A DNA stretch of 64,000 bases from Chlorops oryzae (GCA_020466095.1 CM035809.1:26341927-26405926), one strand, 5' to 3'. Numbered from the stretch's first letter, positions 1 through 10,604 are shown. The notes: generated by a model from the sequence alone, not told the origin. Translations and numbers: made by a program.

Positions 1-171
1 TAATTGAACATTCCATAAGCATTCACGTACCTCAACACATGACATATAAGCTTTGAAATGCGTCGTCGCTCCATTCAGCCAACACTTCCTTTGTCGATGG
101 TTTTGCACCTCTACCCTTTTTTTCGGTAAAGCAACATCACAAAATTCCTCGCTTAAATCGCTATTATCCAT
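1..171 (-). CDS. possible 5' coding fragment running off the window edge
   Basis: Read on the minus strand, an ATG at 171 opens a frame that stays open to the window edge (57 codons, beginning MDNSDLSEEF). At a run of seven A (plus-strand T at 117-123) a neighbouring frame becomes more protein-like, reading KKGRGAKPSTKEVLAEW then SDDAFQSLY. This would fit one reading frame broken by a one-base deletion, or chance. A donor-like GTACGT lies near the left edge. No family recognised. It could be the first exon of a gene to the left, a decayed copy, or noise. Confidence 0.25.
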   Translation of the reverse strand, partial: MDNSDLSEEFCDVALPKKRVEVQNHRQRKCWLNGATTHFKAYMSCVEVRECLWNVQL

Positions 172-326
172 TTTACAAACAATTCTCAATTAAATTAAAT
201 GAATAGCAGGCGAACTATCAAAATTATTTGACTGTATTTGCTATGCAGGAAAAATTACAGACCAAACAACCAAACACAATCAAACATTCTCAAAATATTT
301 AGTGCGATCAGAACGTACGCTATTAC

Positions 327-487
327 ACTATTTGGTAAAACTCCAAATATTTGGTGTATTTTTCTTTGCTCAAATATAAACCAAACGCGACCAAACACCA
401 AATACAACCAAATATATTTGGATATCACACTATTTGCTAATGTTTGACATTGAAATATACCAAATATTTGGCATTTTACCAAATAGT
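327..487. mobile_element. MITE-like inverted repeat with TATTTGG arms
   Basis: Arms at about 327-358 and 455-487 are inverted copies of each other; each contains ACTATTTGGTAAAA followed by CCAAATATTTGG. The middle is rich in CCAAA/TTTGG words on both strands. Short length and near-complete inverted symmetry suit a non-autonomous DNA element. Superfamily not determined. Confidence 0.6.
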
Positions 488-569
488 CTGATCTTAGCTT
501 AAGTATGCAGGCTTATTATATTCTTTATTGACAAAAAATAAAAAATGTAATTTATTTATTTTTTTTTTT

Positions 570-960
570 TGTATTTTAAAAATGGCGTTGAAGTGGACCC
601 TCTTTGAAAAAGTACCTCCGTGGTGTGAAAGATTTTGGCAGTTCTGGTAATCGAAAAAAAAAACAAAAATATTTTATTAATCAGAATAAATGCGGCTATG
701 GCAGGAACTAGAATAAATTTTTTTTTTTTTAATTGACAAAATGGCGCAATTTTTTATTTCAACCATCAAAAACTCCCCCTTTTTTTGACCATTTTTTTGA
801 TGAAAAAATATGAAGTTCTTGAAATAAAAATTCGATTCTAGTTCGGGCCATAGCCATTGATGTTATGGATAATATAATATATAAAAATTCCAGATAAATC
901 GGTTTGATGGTTTTTTTGTTTTCATTCACACCAGGTCAAAAAAAGTAGTTTTGAGATAAA
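570..960. mobile_element. foldback/hairpin repeat
   Basis: GGCTATGGCAGGAACTAGAAT near 692-712 is inverted at about 836-856, and an outer GGTGTGAA near 620 is inverted near 925. The whole forms a large imperfect hairpin with T- and A-rich loops. The sequence just right of it (AAACGCGTTTAAAGTT) is a phrase common in dispersed insect repeats. No coding capacity. Confidence 0.5.
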
Positions 961-1999
961 CGCGTTTAAAGTTGCATTGATCAAGCGCGCTGCCTGCTGT
1001 CTCCACCTTCTAAAAAGGCTGTAGCAAAACAAATATTGTCAATATCTTCACGAAACTTTGCCAGCATATTCTTAAAAGTCTATTCTTCCGAAATATATAA
1101 AAAAAAATCAATTTTCAAAAAATTTTAGACCAGAAGGTCCCCTTAATAAAAATTTTTGATGAAACTGAATTCACAGTTGTAATAAATTCAGACAGTGAGG
1201 AAGATTAAATAGTCCTGGTATTTTTAAAAAATACAGGGGTGAATTCTTCTCCAGTTCCAGGTAGACAGGTAGATCGATTTGGTTCACTTTCGGGTTTTAT
1301 TGCATTGTTTACATATTTCATAGATTAGTTGTTGTGCACTTTTTATTTGGGTTAGATTTTTCAGTATAATTAGGGAATATTTGGACTGTGGTTAGATTTT
1401 TCTGTAGGATTAAGCAATTTTTTTTTCTTCTTTGTTGTTTGTTACACAAATTCACATGATATGACTATACGAAAAAATCATATTGATGCATACCAATCGC
1501 AGGTGTACCCGAGAAGTATGCAACATTTTTTTAACTTGCCATTTTTAAGGATGTTGCAGGCGCCTGAGCGTATTGAAGCCCAGCATACTTAATTCTGGTA
1601 TAAAACTCTATTTTTGAGAATTTTAATTAAGATAGTAGCATACCTCGAAGAACAAAAAAATTGTCATGGAAAAATATCCTTCCACGGGAGCATGTATTGG
1701 TTTTAGCAAAATTACCTAAAAAATATTTTTGTGATATTTTCTGAAAAATTTTCCATATATATGCTTTTGAATGAACATTCTATCTTTATGGTTGTCTTAG
1801 ATATGATTTTTTAAAAATTTTCTCTTAAAAACCACCTTTTTCAAGGATATTCAAGGACTATAGGGGATCGAGGGCGAAAACTTCCCGAAAATTAAAAATG
1901 TTGCATTTACCTAAAGAGCAAAACAACTAAAGTTGAAATCGGCTTCCGGGGCAGAATCACTATGCTTACAGTGCTATACCCTTTGAGTGTAAAAAGAGT
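961..1999. other. AT-rich noncoding sequence with a decayed repeat
   Basis: No gene is visible. Around 1730-1880, 'ttcaaggatattcaagga' and neighbouring A/T runs resemble the repeat family seen better at 13.7, 37.2, 56.0 and 63.5 kb, so a decayed copy is likely. The rest is unassigned. Confidence 0.35.
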
Positions 2000-2017
2000 T
2001 CAAATGAATGACATTTA

Positions 2018-2350
2018 TAATGTGTCCGTTTTCCGCCATAGCCGTAGCAGTAGCGGCTTTGGGGACGAGCCCTTAAACGAACCGATTCAGCAAGGCTTAT
2101 TTTTTCGTGCAACTGCAGTTACCGCTAAAACGCGCCTCGCCGTTCCGCAAACGTAAGAAAAATAATCGCAATAAAATAACAAAAATTAAAATTATAAACG
2201 TGAAGTCAAAAAAAAAAAAAAAAAATAATAAAATAAATTTTTAAGTGCAGTGATAAAAAAAAAACCAAAGTTATTGTGAACAATCTAGTAAGAACGCCAA
2301 GAAGGCAAATTTTTAAATTAAATGCACAAAGAGACCCACTCGAACGTCTT
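2018..2350 (+). repeat. single-arm copy of the 49.0 kb foldback family
   Basis: TGTCCGTTTTCCGCCATAGC followed by a GTAGC-rich stretch, GAGCCCTTAA and a 'CCGTTCCGCAAACG' segment repeats the order of motifs in the left arm of the element at 49032-49562. Only one arm is evident here. A short frame at 1962-2156 falls inside and is not a gene. Confidence 0.5.
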
Positions 2351-2399
2351 CATCGCCACCTCCACAGGCACGGCCGGCCGGCCTTAGTATAAAATTTTC

Positions 2400-3100
2400 A
2401 TCTGTCATGGAACAAGATGCCTCACCCAATCGTGTTTATACGAGTAATATACTCATAGATGTTTATATGTTAATGCGTTGTTATGCATTGAAAGTGTCAA
2501 AGTTGAAAATAAACCCCGTAGGACGATGATCATGCATACCAGGAATGCTTGTGCAACAGCAACACATACTCCATTAATACATGTCCCTGATGCAGGACTT
2601 GTTTTGGTGCAATGGCGCAATGTGATGAAGCTTAAGAAAACAAAAACAATTTCCGGCGTCCGATGCTCATTATTTAATGTTAATTTGCTTCTGTTGACAG
2701 TTTCTCACGTTGAAGCGCAATCATACGAGTATAGCAGGAGGCCATCATCTTTCTTGTGGCCATTATCGTCAATAATAAATGCTGATTTTTTAATTTTCGA
2801 TCAGCAAAATTATTCTGGAAATGAGTTCATCCACGGCTGCAATGGAATTTATGTTGACACATTGCGTGCGGCTGCCATAACAGCTCAATTGCAATTGCGT
2901 TGCTGTTCCTTGCGTTTTTTCCCTCGTTTTCTCGCAAGCCAATTGCTCAACGATGTTGATGGAATCAACAACTCTCGAAGGAATGTTTTAATTTCACTCG
3001 AATTCAATTCAATTTGCATTAATTACACTCAGCTCAACCAATTTGATACATATCTGTTACTTCTTTTTTAATTTTACTATATATATGTGTGTGTATATGT
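2400..3100. other. noncoding region containing a doubtful 197-codon open frame
   Basis: An open frame on the plus strand (2478-3071) encodes 197 residues with low-complexity hydrophobic patches, no recognisable domain and no homologous neighbour in the window. Its composition resembles the surrounding DNA. I do not call it a gene. Confidence 0.3.
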
Positions 3101-3175
3101 ACAGTGAAAATCGGTTGTGATGATATTGAAGGGACCAGAAAAAATCTATCCTTATAACCGATAATCGCTATATCC
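3100..3175 (+). mobile_element. possible Tc1/mariner-pogo-type terminus
   Basis: TA followed by CAGTGAAAATCGG, then repeated 'ataaccgataatcgctata' words, resembles the end of a pogo/Tigger-like element with TA target site. No partner end was found, so this is a fragment at best. Confidence 0.3.
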
Positions 3176-3545
3176 GGTAACAGAAATATTAAGAGGACAT
3201 TTTTTTAGGTTATTTTTTTTATTAAATTTTATTGCACTTCTTAACTTTTCACGTATGAAAATATATATCTCTAAGCGTTAATAGTATTAATTTAATACAC
3301 TTAAATAAGGAACACACAGGAAGGAAGTTTTATAAACTAAAAAAATATCGTTAAAAAAGGTTACAAAAATAAGTACGTACTGGGGATGTCAATTCCGGGA
3401 TCATGGTTTTTTTCTGATTTTTTTCTTAATCTTTTTTTTTTAGGAAAAAATGGCCCCACTTTAAATGGCCTATCCTGTAAATTTCATTTCATATCTACAG
3501 ATGTTTAAATGCACAAAGTCAAGTCTGCTCAATTTGTCCTACTTA

Positions 3546-3832
3546 GGGTACATCCACATGAGCGGCATGTCTGTGGTGCGCGGTAACCACTGTTGCCTCC
3601 CCTAAATCAGAAGACATTTATGATCTTTAGTGGAGTCTTAGGGCAGACAAGTGGTCACTGAAATTTTTATAGGACCTTATGGGGCCAAGATTTTGTTTTT
3701 TTGAAGATTTTAAATTCAATTTTATGGAATTTTGTCCTTGTTTTGAGACATTCAGGGGAATATTCCCCTAAAAATCTGGCAACAGTGGCGGTAACGCTGC
3801 GGTAAGCGCGCTCGTGTGAAGGCTTACATTCA
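3546..3832. mobile_element. probable foldback MITE
   Basis: Left segment 'gcgcggtaaccactgttgcc' (about 3577-3596) is inverted as 'ggcaacagtggcggtaac' (about 3777-3794), and the outer ATGAGCG/CGCTCGTGT pair extends the match. Divergence is appreciable. No coding. Confidence 0.4.
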
Positions 3833-4011
3833 TTTCTGTATGAGTATCCTTATCGGGAATGGGGCTGCTTTGATGTTTCTAGTATTTTAGGTACGACTTC
3901 TCCGACTTCTTCACTGGGATTGAATCGAAAATGATTCACTTTGAATTTTTCCATAAAAAATTTTACTACTTTTCATTTGAGTGCTTATAAGACCCCGTTC
4001 TTTCCAATAAT

Positions 4012-4172
4012 AGGGGTATTCACAAAGGCGTGTTAAAAACGTTGGAAAGCCGGAAAATTGCGACTTCTTAAAATTTGTTTAAACTTTTTTGTATCTAGCA
4101 CAACTTTTTAAGCAGATAAAATTTTCCGTTTTTCCGAATTTACTATTTGCCGACGCTTTTGTGAATACCCCC
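4012..4172. mobile_element. 161-bp MITE with GGGGTATTCACAAA inverted ends
   Basis: Left end GGGGTATTCACAAAGGCGT and right end ACGCTTTTGTGAATACCCC are near-perfect inverted repeats about 19 bp long. Size and symmetry are those of a MITE. It ends only about 12 bp before the next TIR element. Confidence 0.75.
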
Positions 4173-4184
4173 AATATGTTAATA

Positions 4185-4970
4185 CCCAGCCAACCATTGG
4201 AGTCCGCACGGTGCACCTTTAGGACTCCCAATGCGGTGCTTTTACACTCCTAAGGAGCCGCCTAAAAGGATCCTAAATGAGCGTGTTTTGCGGGAGAAAA
4301 GGACCTTTTCAAAACATATGAAAAAAGTGTGCCCTGCGGACTCCTAAAAGGAGCGTTTTCGGCGTCCTAAAATGCTCCCTCAGATAAACCGCAAGGATTC
4401 CGTGCGGACTCCTCTATTAGCCTACAATTTATTAAAAAAAAGGACTCCTTAATTAATCCAAAGATAACCCAGGAGGAGTGTTTTAGGATTGCTTGATTTC
4501 CTGTACATTGAGAAATAATAAAAAAACAACCATTTTCCTTTTTAAAAATTTCTAAGGCATTCCAAAAAATAATTCTTATTATTTTTATCAACTACTTTTA
4601 CTTAGGACATTGTAAAATGCTAGTTTCTAAAAGTTACCCAAAAAGGTTTTCTCCCCTAAATCTCTTCATTAAGGGAAATTCCCGTAAAGATACATCACCA
4701 TAAGTTGCATAAAGTTGCAAACCATAAAGAATGAAAAAAACCATGCCAACTAGATAATGCAATTTTAAAGCATGACTCTCTGAACTCTCCTTGACGGTGC
4801 TCTTGAGGAGCCCATTGCCGGAGCACTCCGAAAACGCTCCTTCAAGAAGTCCAAGTGGGAGTCCTTTTACACTCCTACTTCGGAGCGCTCCGAAAACGAT
4901 CCTTCAAGGTGTCTAGGTGGGAGTCCTTTAAAACTCCTGTTTTGGAACGCTCCGCATATGGTTGGCTGGG
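4185..4970. mobile_element. 786-bp TIR element with CCCAGCCAACCAT ends
   Basis: Perfect inverted ends CCCAGCCAACCAT (4185-4197) and ATGGTTGGCTGGG (4958-4970), with TA on both outer sides. Both subterminal zones hold repeated GGAGTCC, ACTCC and 'cgctccgaaaac' words in both orientations. The core is AT-rich. No transposase and no tRNA-like segment seen. Architecture matches the elements at 31.1, 45.0 and 59.6 kb. Confidence 0.75.
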
Positions 4971-5751
4971 TACCGTGAGTCAAAAAGTTGATAAAAATCA
5001 AATAAATCGTCTTCAACAAATGGGTTTTCTGGGCTCGTGCCGCTAGCTTGAGTTAGACTGATGGTTCCGGATATGGATAAAAACAGCAACACTGCAGGTA
5101 AACATCTTCCAACTAAATATGCCGCCACACACGTATCACTGTTCAGACCGCAGCTCCGCATGTGCTTGCCTGTTACTACCTGTGACTCGAATAATCTCGA
5201 TTTATTTTTTTGCTGCTTTTTTTAATTTCAATATTGAGAAACATATTTCCATGATTGGGCAAAATTTTATATCAGATAATTATATTTTGTTCTTTAACAA
5301 CGGCTCGGCATCTCTTTATAGTACACTGAAGAAAATTTTTTTGCTAGGTTCCAAAAATTCGTTTCTATAATTTAAGGACTACAAATTTTACTTGGAACAA
5401 GGATTTTATTTGATGGAAGCAATTTTTCCTTATTGTAAAAACAATTTCCTTTTTGCAAAAATGTTCAAAAAAATGTCTTCCTCGCAACAACAAAACAGTT
5501 TTCCTCAATAAATTTTTACTTACGGGAATAATGCAAATCTTTGTAGTAAAAAAAAGGTTTTCTATACTTGAGAAAATGTTTACTTGTATCATGAAAATAT
5601 ATATTTTTCCTAAAATTTTTTATGAAAACGAAAATTTGTTTTTACGCGAAGTAAACAAATTTTGGGCCTGAGTGTTAATGCATTTAAGCAAGGAAGGCTT
5701 TCATTGAAGACGCGAAAATTTCATAAAAATAAGGGAAATTTTTTCGTTTCA

Positions 5752-6606
5752 TTAACCCTTCTGCATTCTTTCAAAAAAGTAACACTTTTTGTCTTTTGGG
5801 TCAAAATGATCCAAGATAATAAAAATAATTTTTTTTTTTTTAAAATAAATTTTATTTTATTTTTTTTTTATAAATTTAAGATTTTTTGTTTCATATTTAT
5901 AAAGATAAATATTACATTAAGTTATTTTAAGACTTATTTCCACAATCTAGGCAGACAATAGCCTTAGTACTATGTTCCTTGCAAACATATTTTCGGCATT
6001 TTTCGCAAATATAATAGTTGAATATTTATTTGAATTTTTATCATGGGTACAAAAGAAACAGCGCTGTCTTTTTCCTGAAGGCTCGATGAAAGACACACGG
6101 ATGGCATTCTTACTTGTGGAAGGAGATCCCGAGCCGGATGCCATTTCAAGGGCACGTTCTGACCTTTGTCTTGTGTTTTGAATTGCTTATACAACATTCT
6201 TGGCCGATTTTCCGTAAGGTAGTCTTTGCCGTCGCAAAATATGTGGTCTTATCAACTGATTTCCTAGATCCGCAAGGTACAATCGGCGTCTGAACATTTA
6301 GTTGCTGTTCCAAGAAGGGTTAATTTCAGTCCATATAATATAGGAATTTATCATTCTGTCGGCCAACTAAAATGTCAATGGGGTCAAAATGACCCACAAA
6401 CGCTTCATGTGTTTGAAAAATCTATATATGCTTGTATGTAAAACAAAAGTAAATTTATTTTATTGTTTTTTAAAGATATCCCATCTATTTGATATTTTTA
6501 TGGATAAAATAAAACATTACATCAATACAGAAAATTGAAGTCGGTCATTCAACGAAATTGAATTTGAAATTGGGTCATTTTGACCCAAAGAGTGCAGAAG
6601 GGTTAA
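5752..6606. mobile_element. defective piggyBac-like element with TTAA target site
   Basis: Both ends are TTAA followed by inverted CCCTTCTGCATTCTTT (left) and CCCTTCTGCACTCTTT (right), one mismatch in 16. Both subterminal zones carry GGGTCAAAATGA. The span between TTAA sites is 847 bp, far too short for a full element of this superfamily, which normally encodes a transposase of roughly 500-600 residues. It keeps only a decayed 3' coding piece (separate entry). An internal AGAAGGGTTAA near 6314 echoes the terminal sequence. Confidence 0.8.
5940..6250 (-). pseudogene. piggyBac-type transposase C-terminal remnant
   Basis: Minus-strand conceptual pieces occur in the order expected for a piggyBac transposase tail: TTLRKIGQECC (like the helix before the tail), then QRCFFCTHDKN with a CxxC pair, then YICEKCRKYVCKEH and VCLDCG, giving the C-terminal cysteine/histidine finger. 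The pieces sit in different frames: a stop or shift follows the first block, and another shift lies between the two cysteine blocks. The catalytic core is absent. It cannot encode a working transposase. Confidence 0.7.
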
Positions 6607-7283
6607 AAACCAAAAGGTGTTGGTGCTCCATTCCATTAACACTTCTTCCTTGCCAGAAGGATATTTTCATTAACAGAAGGACATAAGTTTTTGAGTGTAT
6701 ACATTAGAAATGCCCCCTGTGGGCTGTGATTTTAAGCTGTTAGATTTTTGTTTTTCTAAGATAACGCGGCCCCATTCTTGGGCCGTTTTACCCCCAATCC
6801 GCCCCTGTACAATAAGTCTTTTATGGGCAAATACACGCCACGTGCTGAAGGTTTTCGGCTTCTTTCCAATTAAGATGTTAGATTCCTCCTAGGAAAAATT
6901 TTGAAGAAATATTTGTCATAACCACTAAAGTCGAAATTCATCATAAATTAAAAAAAATGTCGGTCTTCAGTGCAAAGATTTTTAATTATATCCGAAACAC
7001 TCCTGCATATCTAGTGCTCTAATGGACATTTAACGGAAGTCTCTCATCTTTACCGCAATTATCTTTCTATTGGAGAAATAATTAAAGCCAAAAGCTTTGA
7101 CGATCCGAATGTTCCCACAACTATTTTATTCAAATATTTATTTTTATGTTTGTAGGTATATAAAAATTTGGTTCTATTGACGTTTTTTCTTTAACACTTG
7201 CGTTGCTTTTTTTTTTTGAAAGCATTTTGGAAAACTCACCAACTGTGCAAATATCTTTTGTTGTTTCTTGAAAGTCGAATGAC
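6607..7283. other. spacer upstream of the chitinase-like gene
   Basis: No gene seen. AT-rich sequence that presumably includes upstream regulatory DNA of the gene starting at 7346. No motif apart from the TATA box is claimed. Confidence 0.4.
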
Positions 7284-7291
7284 TATAAAAG
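7284..7291 (+). promoter_or_regulatory. TATA box of the chitinase-like gene
   Basis: TATAAAAG lies 62 bp before the ATG at 7346. Transcription would start about 30 bp downstream, near 7315, giving a short 5' leader of about 30 bases. Confidence 0.65.
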
Positions 7292-7345
7292 CAATAAAGC
7301 ATTGAACGAGTTTGTACACGTACGGCTGTGAAGCAAGGCAAAACG

Positions 7346-8806
7346 ATGCAAAAATTATTCTTGTTCAGTTTCCTCCTCATCGCGATCGCCTATGCGGCCG
7401 AAAAAGTGAAAAATCGTAAGTTTTAAACTATTATTGATATCCTGAAAGGAGTTATTATAATGGAGAATTTAATTAAACAACAGCGATTGTGGGATGCTAC
7501 TTAAATGTTAGCGCCCGACGAACTGGCGATGGTATATTTAGCATTCGGGATCACATCGATCCCAATTTGTGCACACATCTTTACTACGGATCTTTTGGCG
7601 TTAAGGAAGATGGAACCGTCATTTCGCTCAACGAGCAGTTTGATAGACCCAATTCCAAAACTTATGGTAAGCGCTCTAAAATGCCTTGCGATCCGAAATT
7701 ATATTCGCCATCCTCTTTTAGGTGGAATTTATGATGCCATCCAATTGAAGAAAGTTAACAAAGACCTTAAATTGATTCTTTCGATCGGTGGTCCGCAAGT
7801 GCCGGGCGAACTGTTCTCATCGATAGCTGCCAGCTTCGAGAAACGTCAAAAGCTTGTCGACTCTGCGATGTTTCTTGTCGAAAATAGGCTAAATGGCTTC
7901 GATGGTGTGGACATTAAATGGCAATTCCCTTCGAATCAGCGACAAGGCAAATTACAAACAATTGCTCAGGGAGATGAATGGATCGTTAGTTTGGCTTTTG
8001 GGATTTTTTTATTATTTTATTTTTTATATTGAATTATTTTTTCATTTTTAAATGACAGGCTCAAAGAAAAAAAGAAGATCCTTACGGTTACCGTTGCGGC
8101 TAATTCTTTTACCCATGGTGCAGAGAGTCCCTCTTACAGCTCTGTGCAAACGGATACCCATGCCGATATAATAAACATAATGTCGTATGACTACGCCAGC
8201 CTTTCAGACACAACAACTAGTCACAACGCCCCCCTTTATGGCAAGAAACAAAAGGACGTTGATTGGAGTACAGGCACATGGACATGTAAGCGTCGCATGT
8301 CATTTCTCGCTATTTTTCTCTTTTTTTTTAAACATGAGGACCTTTTTTATGTTTTCCTTATAGCGGCTACAAATGTTGTCGTGGGTTTGCCACTTCACGG
8401 CCGTTCGTTCACTTTGGTAGACGTCACTAGAAATCAAATCGGTGCTCCTGTAATTGGTCCTGGAAAGCCTGGCCCCTACAGGCAAGAAGCTGGTGTGTTG
8501 AGCTACAATGAAATCTGTGAAAACCTTAAAAACGGTTGGACAAGAGTCTGGGACGCCCAAGCGATGGCTCCTTATGCATTCAAAGACTATCAATGGGTTA
8601 GCTACGATGATCTCGAGAGCTTATCTAAAAAAATTGAGTACATCAAAAATAAATCCTATGATCTGGTGGGTGTTTATGTCTACGCTCTGGACGAAGATGA
8701 TTTCCGTGGCAAATGTGGACCCAAGAATCCATTATTGACATATATTTACAATAGCTTCTATCCTAAAAAATCTGTTCTGGGTTCCATTAAGGATATTTTC
8801 GGTTAG
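7346..8806 (+). CDS. secreted GH18 chitinase-like protein, probably catalytically dead (five exons)
   Basis: Proposed exons: 7346-7415, 7484-7666, 7722-7984, about 8059-8285 and 8364-8806, with GT/AG introns of 50-80 bp. Exon 1 is a signal peptide (MQKLFLFSFLLIAIAYA). Exon 2 has the GH18 opening (IVGCYLN... IDPNLCTHLYYGSF). Exon 3 has LKLILSIGG and FDGVDIKWQFP, the catalytic-strand region. Exon 4 has ILTVTVAAN and INIMSYDY. Exon 5 has GLPLHGRSFTL, GAPVIGPGKPGPYRQEAG, LSYNEIC and YALDEDDFRGKCG. In active chitinases the catalytic strand reads DxxDxDxE; here it is DGVDIKWQ, so the third Asp is Lys and the proton-donor Glu is Gln, as in imaginal disc growth factors. The usual GGW is GGP and the WALD Trp is Tyr. 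No chitin-binding tail; length about 390 residues. The exon 3/exon 4 junction is out of frame with the best splice sites; acceptors at 8075 or 8078 would restore it. Likely a binding or signalling lectin-like protein, or a recent pseudogene. Confidence 0.85.
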
Positions 8807-8867
8807 AAGATCACTCCAGAATTTCGGAATTTAGACTAAAGCGCCTAAATTTTGATTCAATCCAGAA

Positions 8868-8873
8868 AATAAA
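8868..8873 (+). terminator. polyadenylation signal AATAAA
   Basis: AATAAA occurs 62 bp after the stop codon of the chitinase-like gene, a normal distance for an insect 3' UTR. Confidence 0.65.
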
Positions 8874-9430
8874 GGAAAATTAAAAGTCAAACTATTTTTG
8901 GTTATATTTGTGGTGAATACACTGTAAAAAGTTATCATCAAGTTGCAGTTGGAAGTCTGAGTAGAATTGCTCAGACAACCATACAAACTTTTTTCAGAAT
9001 GTAAAAGTTAATCAACGAAAAACGATTTCCAGTCGAGTTTGTTCAGAAAGTAAGCAATGAAATAAAATTTTGATATAATTTAGTTAATTAAAATTTAACT
9101 CGACTACACCCAGAGAAAAAGGTAGTTATATTAACTGAAAAAGCAGGTTAAAATAACCGAGTTCACCGTTAATTGTTAGCTTATGTGTAGTAGCGGTCAA
9201 TTCAACAGTACAAACACAGTCAATAAGGATATAACTACCTGATGGTTGATATAACTGTCTCGCGGTTAAATCAACTGTCACCAGCGACTGGGAAAAAAAA
9301 TTTATTTTTTGCTTTGACTTTTTTTTTATCTTCTTTTATTAATATTTTTTTTTTTATTAAATTATTATATTTTTTCTTTATTTATTTGTTTCTATTTAAA
9401 TCTTTTTCTCTTTCATCTCTTTAAATTTTC

Positions 9431-9511
9431 TCGCCTCGGCCGAGCCTTGAACCGCTGACCTCCACACTTCGCTGGGCGAACGTCTTAACCATTACGCTAA
9501 ACGAACGAATT
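9431..9511 (-). other. tRNA-like sequence inside the 9.1 kb element
   Basis: Minus strand reads TAGCGTAATGG (A-box-like) and, about 45 bp on, GGTTCAAGGC (B-box-like). A clean cloverleaf is not evident, so it is a tRNA-derived RNA polymerase III-type promoter remnant rather than a functional tRNA. Confidence 0.55.
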
Positions 9512-9740
9512 TAATTTGTTGGTCAAAATGCTCATTTGAACTTATGATTGCTCAAGTTTTGGGGAACGTGTTTAAGGAATTGTTTCACTCCCAAAATTTT
9601 TTGCTTGAAAATGAACCATTAAAAAAAAATTTTTTTAATCAATTGAAACCTTAACAATTTAGGAGAAATTTTTTGTCTTCCAAAACAACTACATTCTGAA
9701 AAAAAAAAAATTTAGTTTAAAAAAAATTCAGAAATATTCC

Positions 9741-9819
9741 CGCCGCCAGCAGGGATAGAACCCCGAAGCTCACGACTGACGAGTCACAGCTTAAACAACT
9801 GAGCTATCGAAAACTCCGG
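9741..9819 (-). other. second tRNA-like sequence inside the 9.1 kb element
   Basis: Minus strand reads TAGCTCAGTTG (A-box-like) and GGGGTTCTATCCC (T-arm/B-box-like) in tRNA spacing. The anticodon arm is degenerate. Same strand as the neighbouring tRNA-like sequence about 230 bp away. Confidence 0.6.
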
Positions 9820-10445
9820 AGACGATTGATCAGAATGCGAACTTATACGTCTAAGTGAACGAATGCGAATTTGAACATAAAAAGTAACTGTTTTTCAACT
9901 GTTCATTTGACTGCCTTTTTCAGTGCATTTAACGCGGAATACAGATTATTTGACCACTCTTACTTTAACTGTTTTAAGTAGTTGATTTAACTGTTGTTAT
10001 TTCTCTCGGTGTACAAGTAATAAGAGGTTTTTGGAATCATTAGTCAATCTACTCGATTGTGCTTGTGTATGAGAAAGAGGCTGCAGTTTGTTGTGTCTGC
10101 TTTGGTTCTGTCGGGTTATCCTCCTTAACTCAGTTCACCTAAAAAATGCCCATATAGTAGGAATGAGAGTGAGAAATTAAGTGTGTCCATAATTACTTTT
10201 TTCAGGAGCTAGCTTTATTCAATAGAACTTGCTTTGAAAATATCAGAATAAACAGAAATGGGATTTGAATATTAAATACGAAGATGAGCCTCCTCTGAAG
10301 TCCATTTGATTATGAACTTCTATTTAGCCTATGCTGCTCCAGTAAAAAAGATTGAAAGGAGCCTGCCCCAAGGAGTCAAAGTATCAATATTTCTATAATT
10401 GTTCTAAAGAAGAAATAAAACTGGAGAAATTTAATAGACGAGATA

Positions 10446-10604
10446 TTCCGTCCATTAATTACGTCAACAAAACTAGGGGGGAGGGGTCTAGAAAATCTCA
10501 CCAAATCGGCAAATCGAGTGCGAAAAAGTCTCACTGAAACTCACCATAGGGGGAGGGGTTCAAAAGCAGGAGAAAATATGTTGACGTAATTAATGGATGT
10601 CCCC
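10446..10604. mobile_element. about 160-bp MITE with TCCATTAATTACGTCAACA arms
   Basis: TCCATTAATTACGTCAACA (10451-10469) is inverted near perfectly at 10579-10599. Just inside each arm is a G-rich block (GGGGGGAGGGG and GGGGGAGGGG) in direct orientation. No coding; the short frame across it is spurious. Confidence 0.75.

Larger units (their letters stand above)
9106..10012. mobile_element. 907-bp TIR element with two tRNA-like segments
   Basis: Ends are inverted: ACACCCAGAGAAA on the left and, read inward on the minus strand, ACACCGAGAGAAA on the right. Both subterminal zones are dense in short TAACTG/CAGTTA words (for example TTAACTG near 9130 and repeated TTTAACTG near 9965-9995). The T/A-rich core holds two tRNA-like sequences on the minus strand. 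No transposase frame. Confidence 0.65.

Noticed and set aside
2478..3071. 197-codon open frame, plus strand
   Set aside because: No domain, no signal of conservation, composition like the flanks; a frame this long is possible by chance in 64 kb.
9431..9819. Functional tRNA genes
   Set aside because: Acceptor and anticodon stems are degenerate; only promoter-like A/B boxes and T-arms are convincing.
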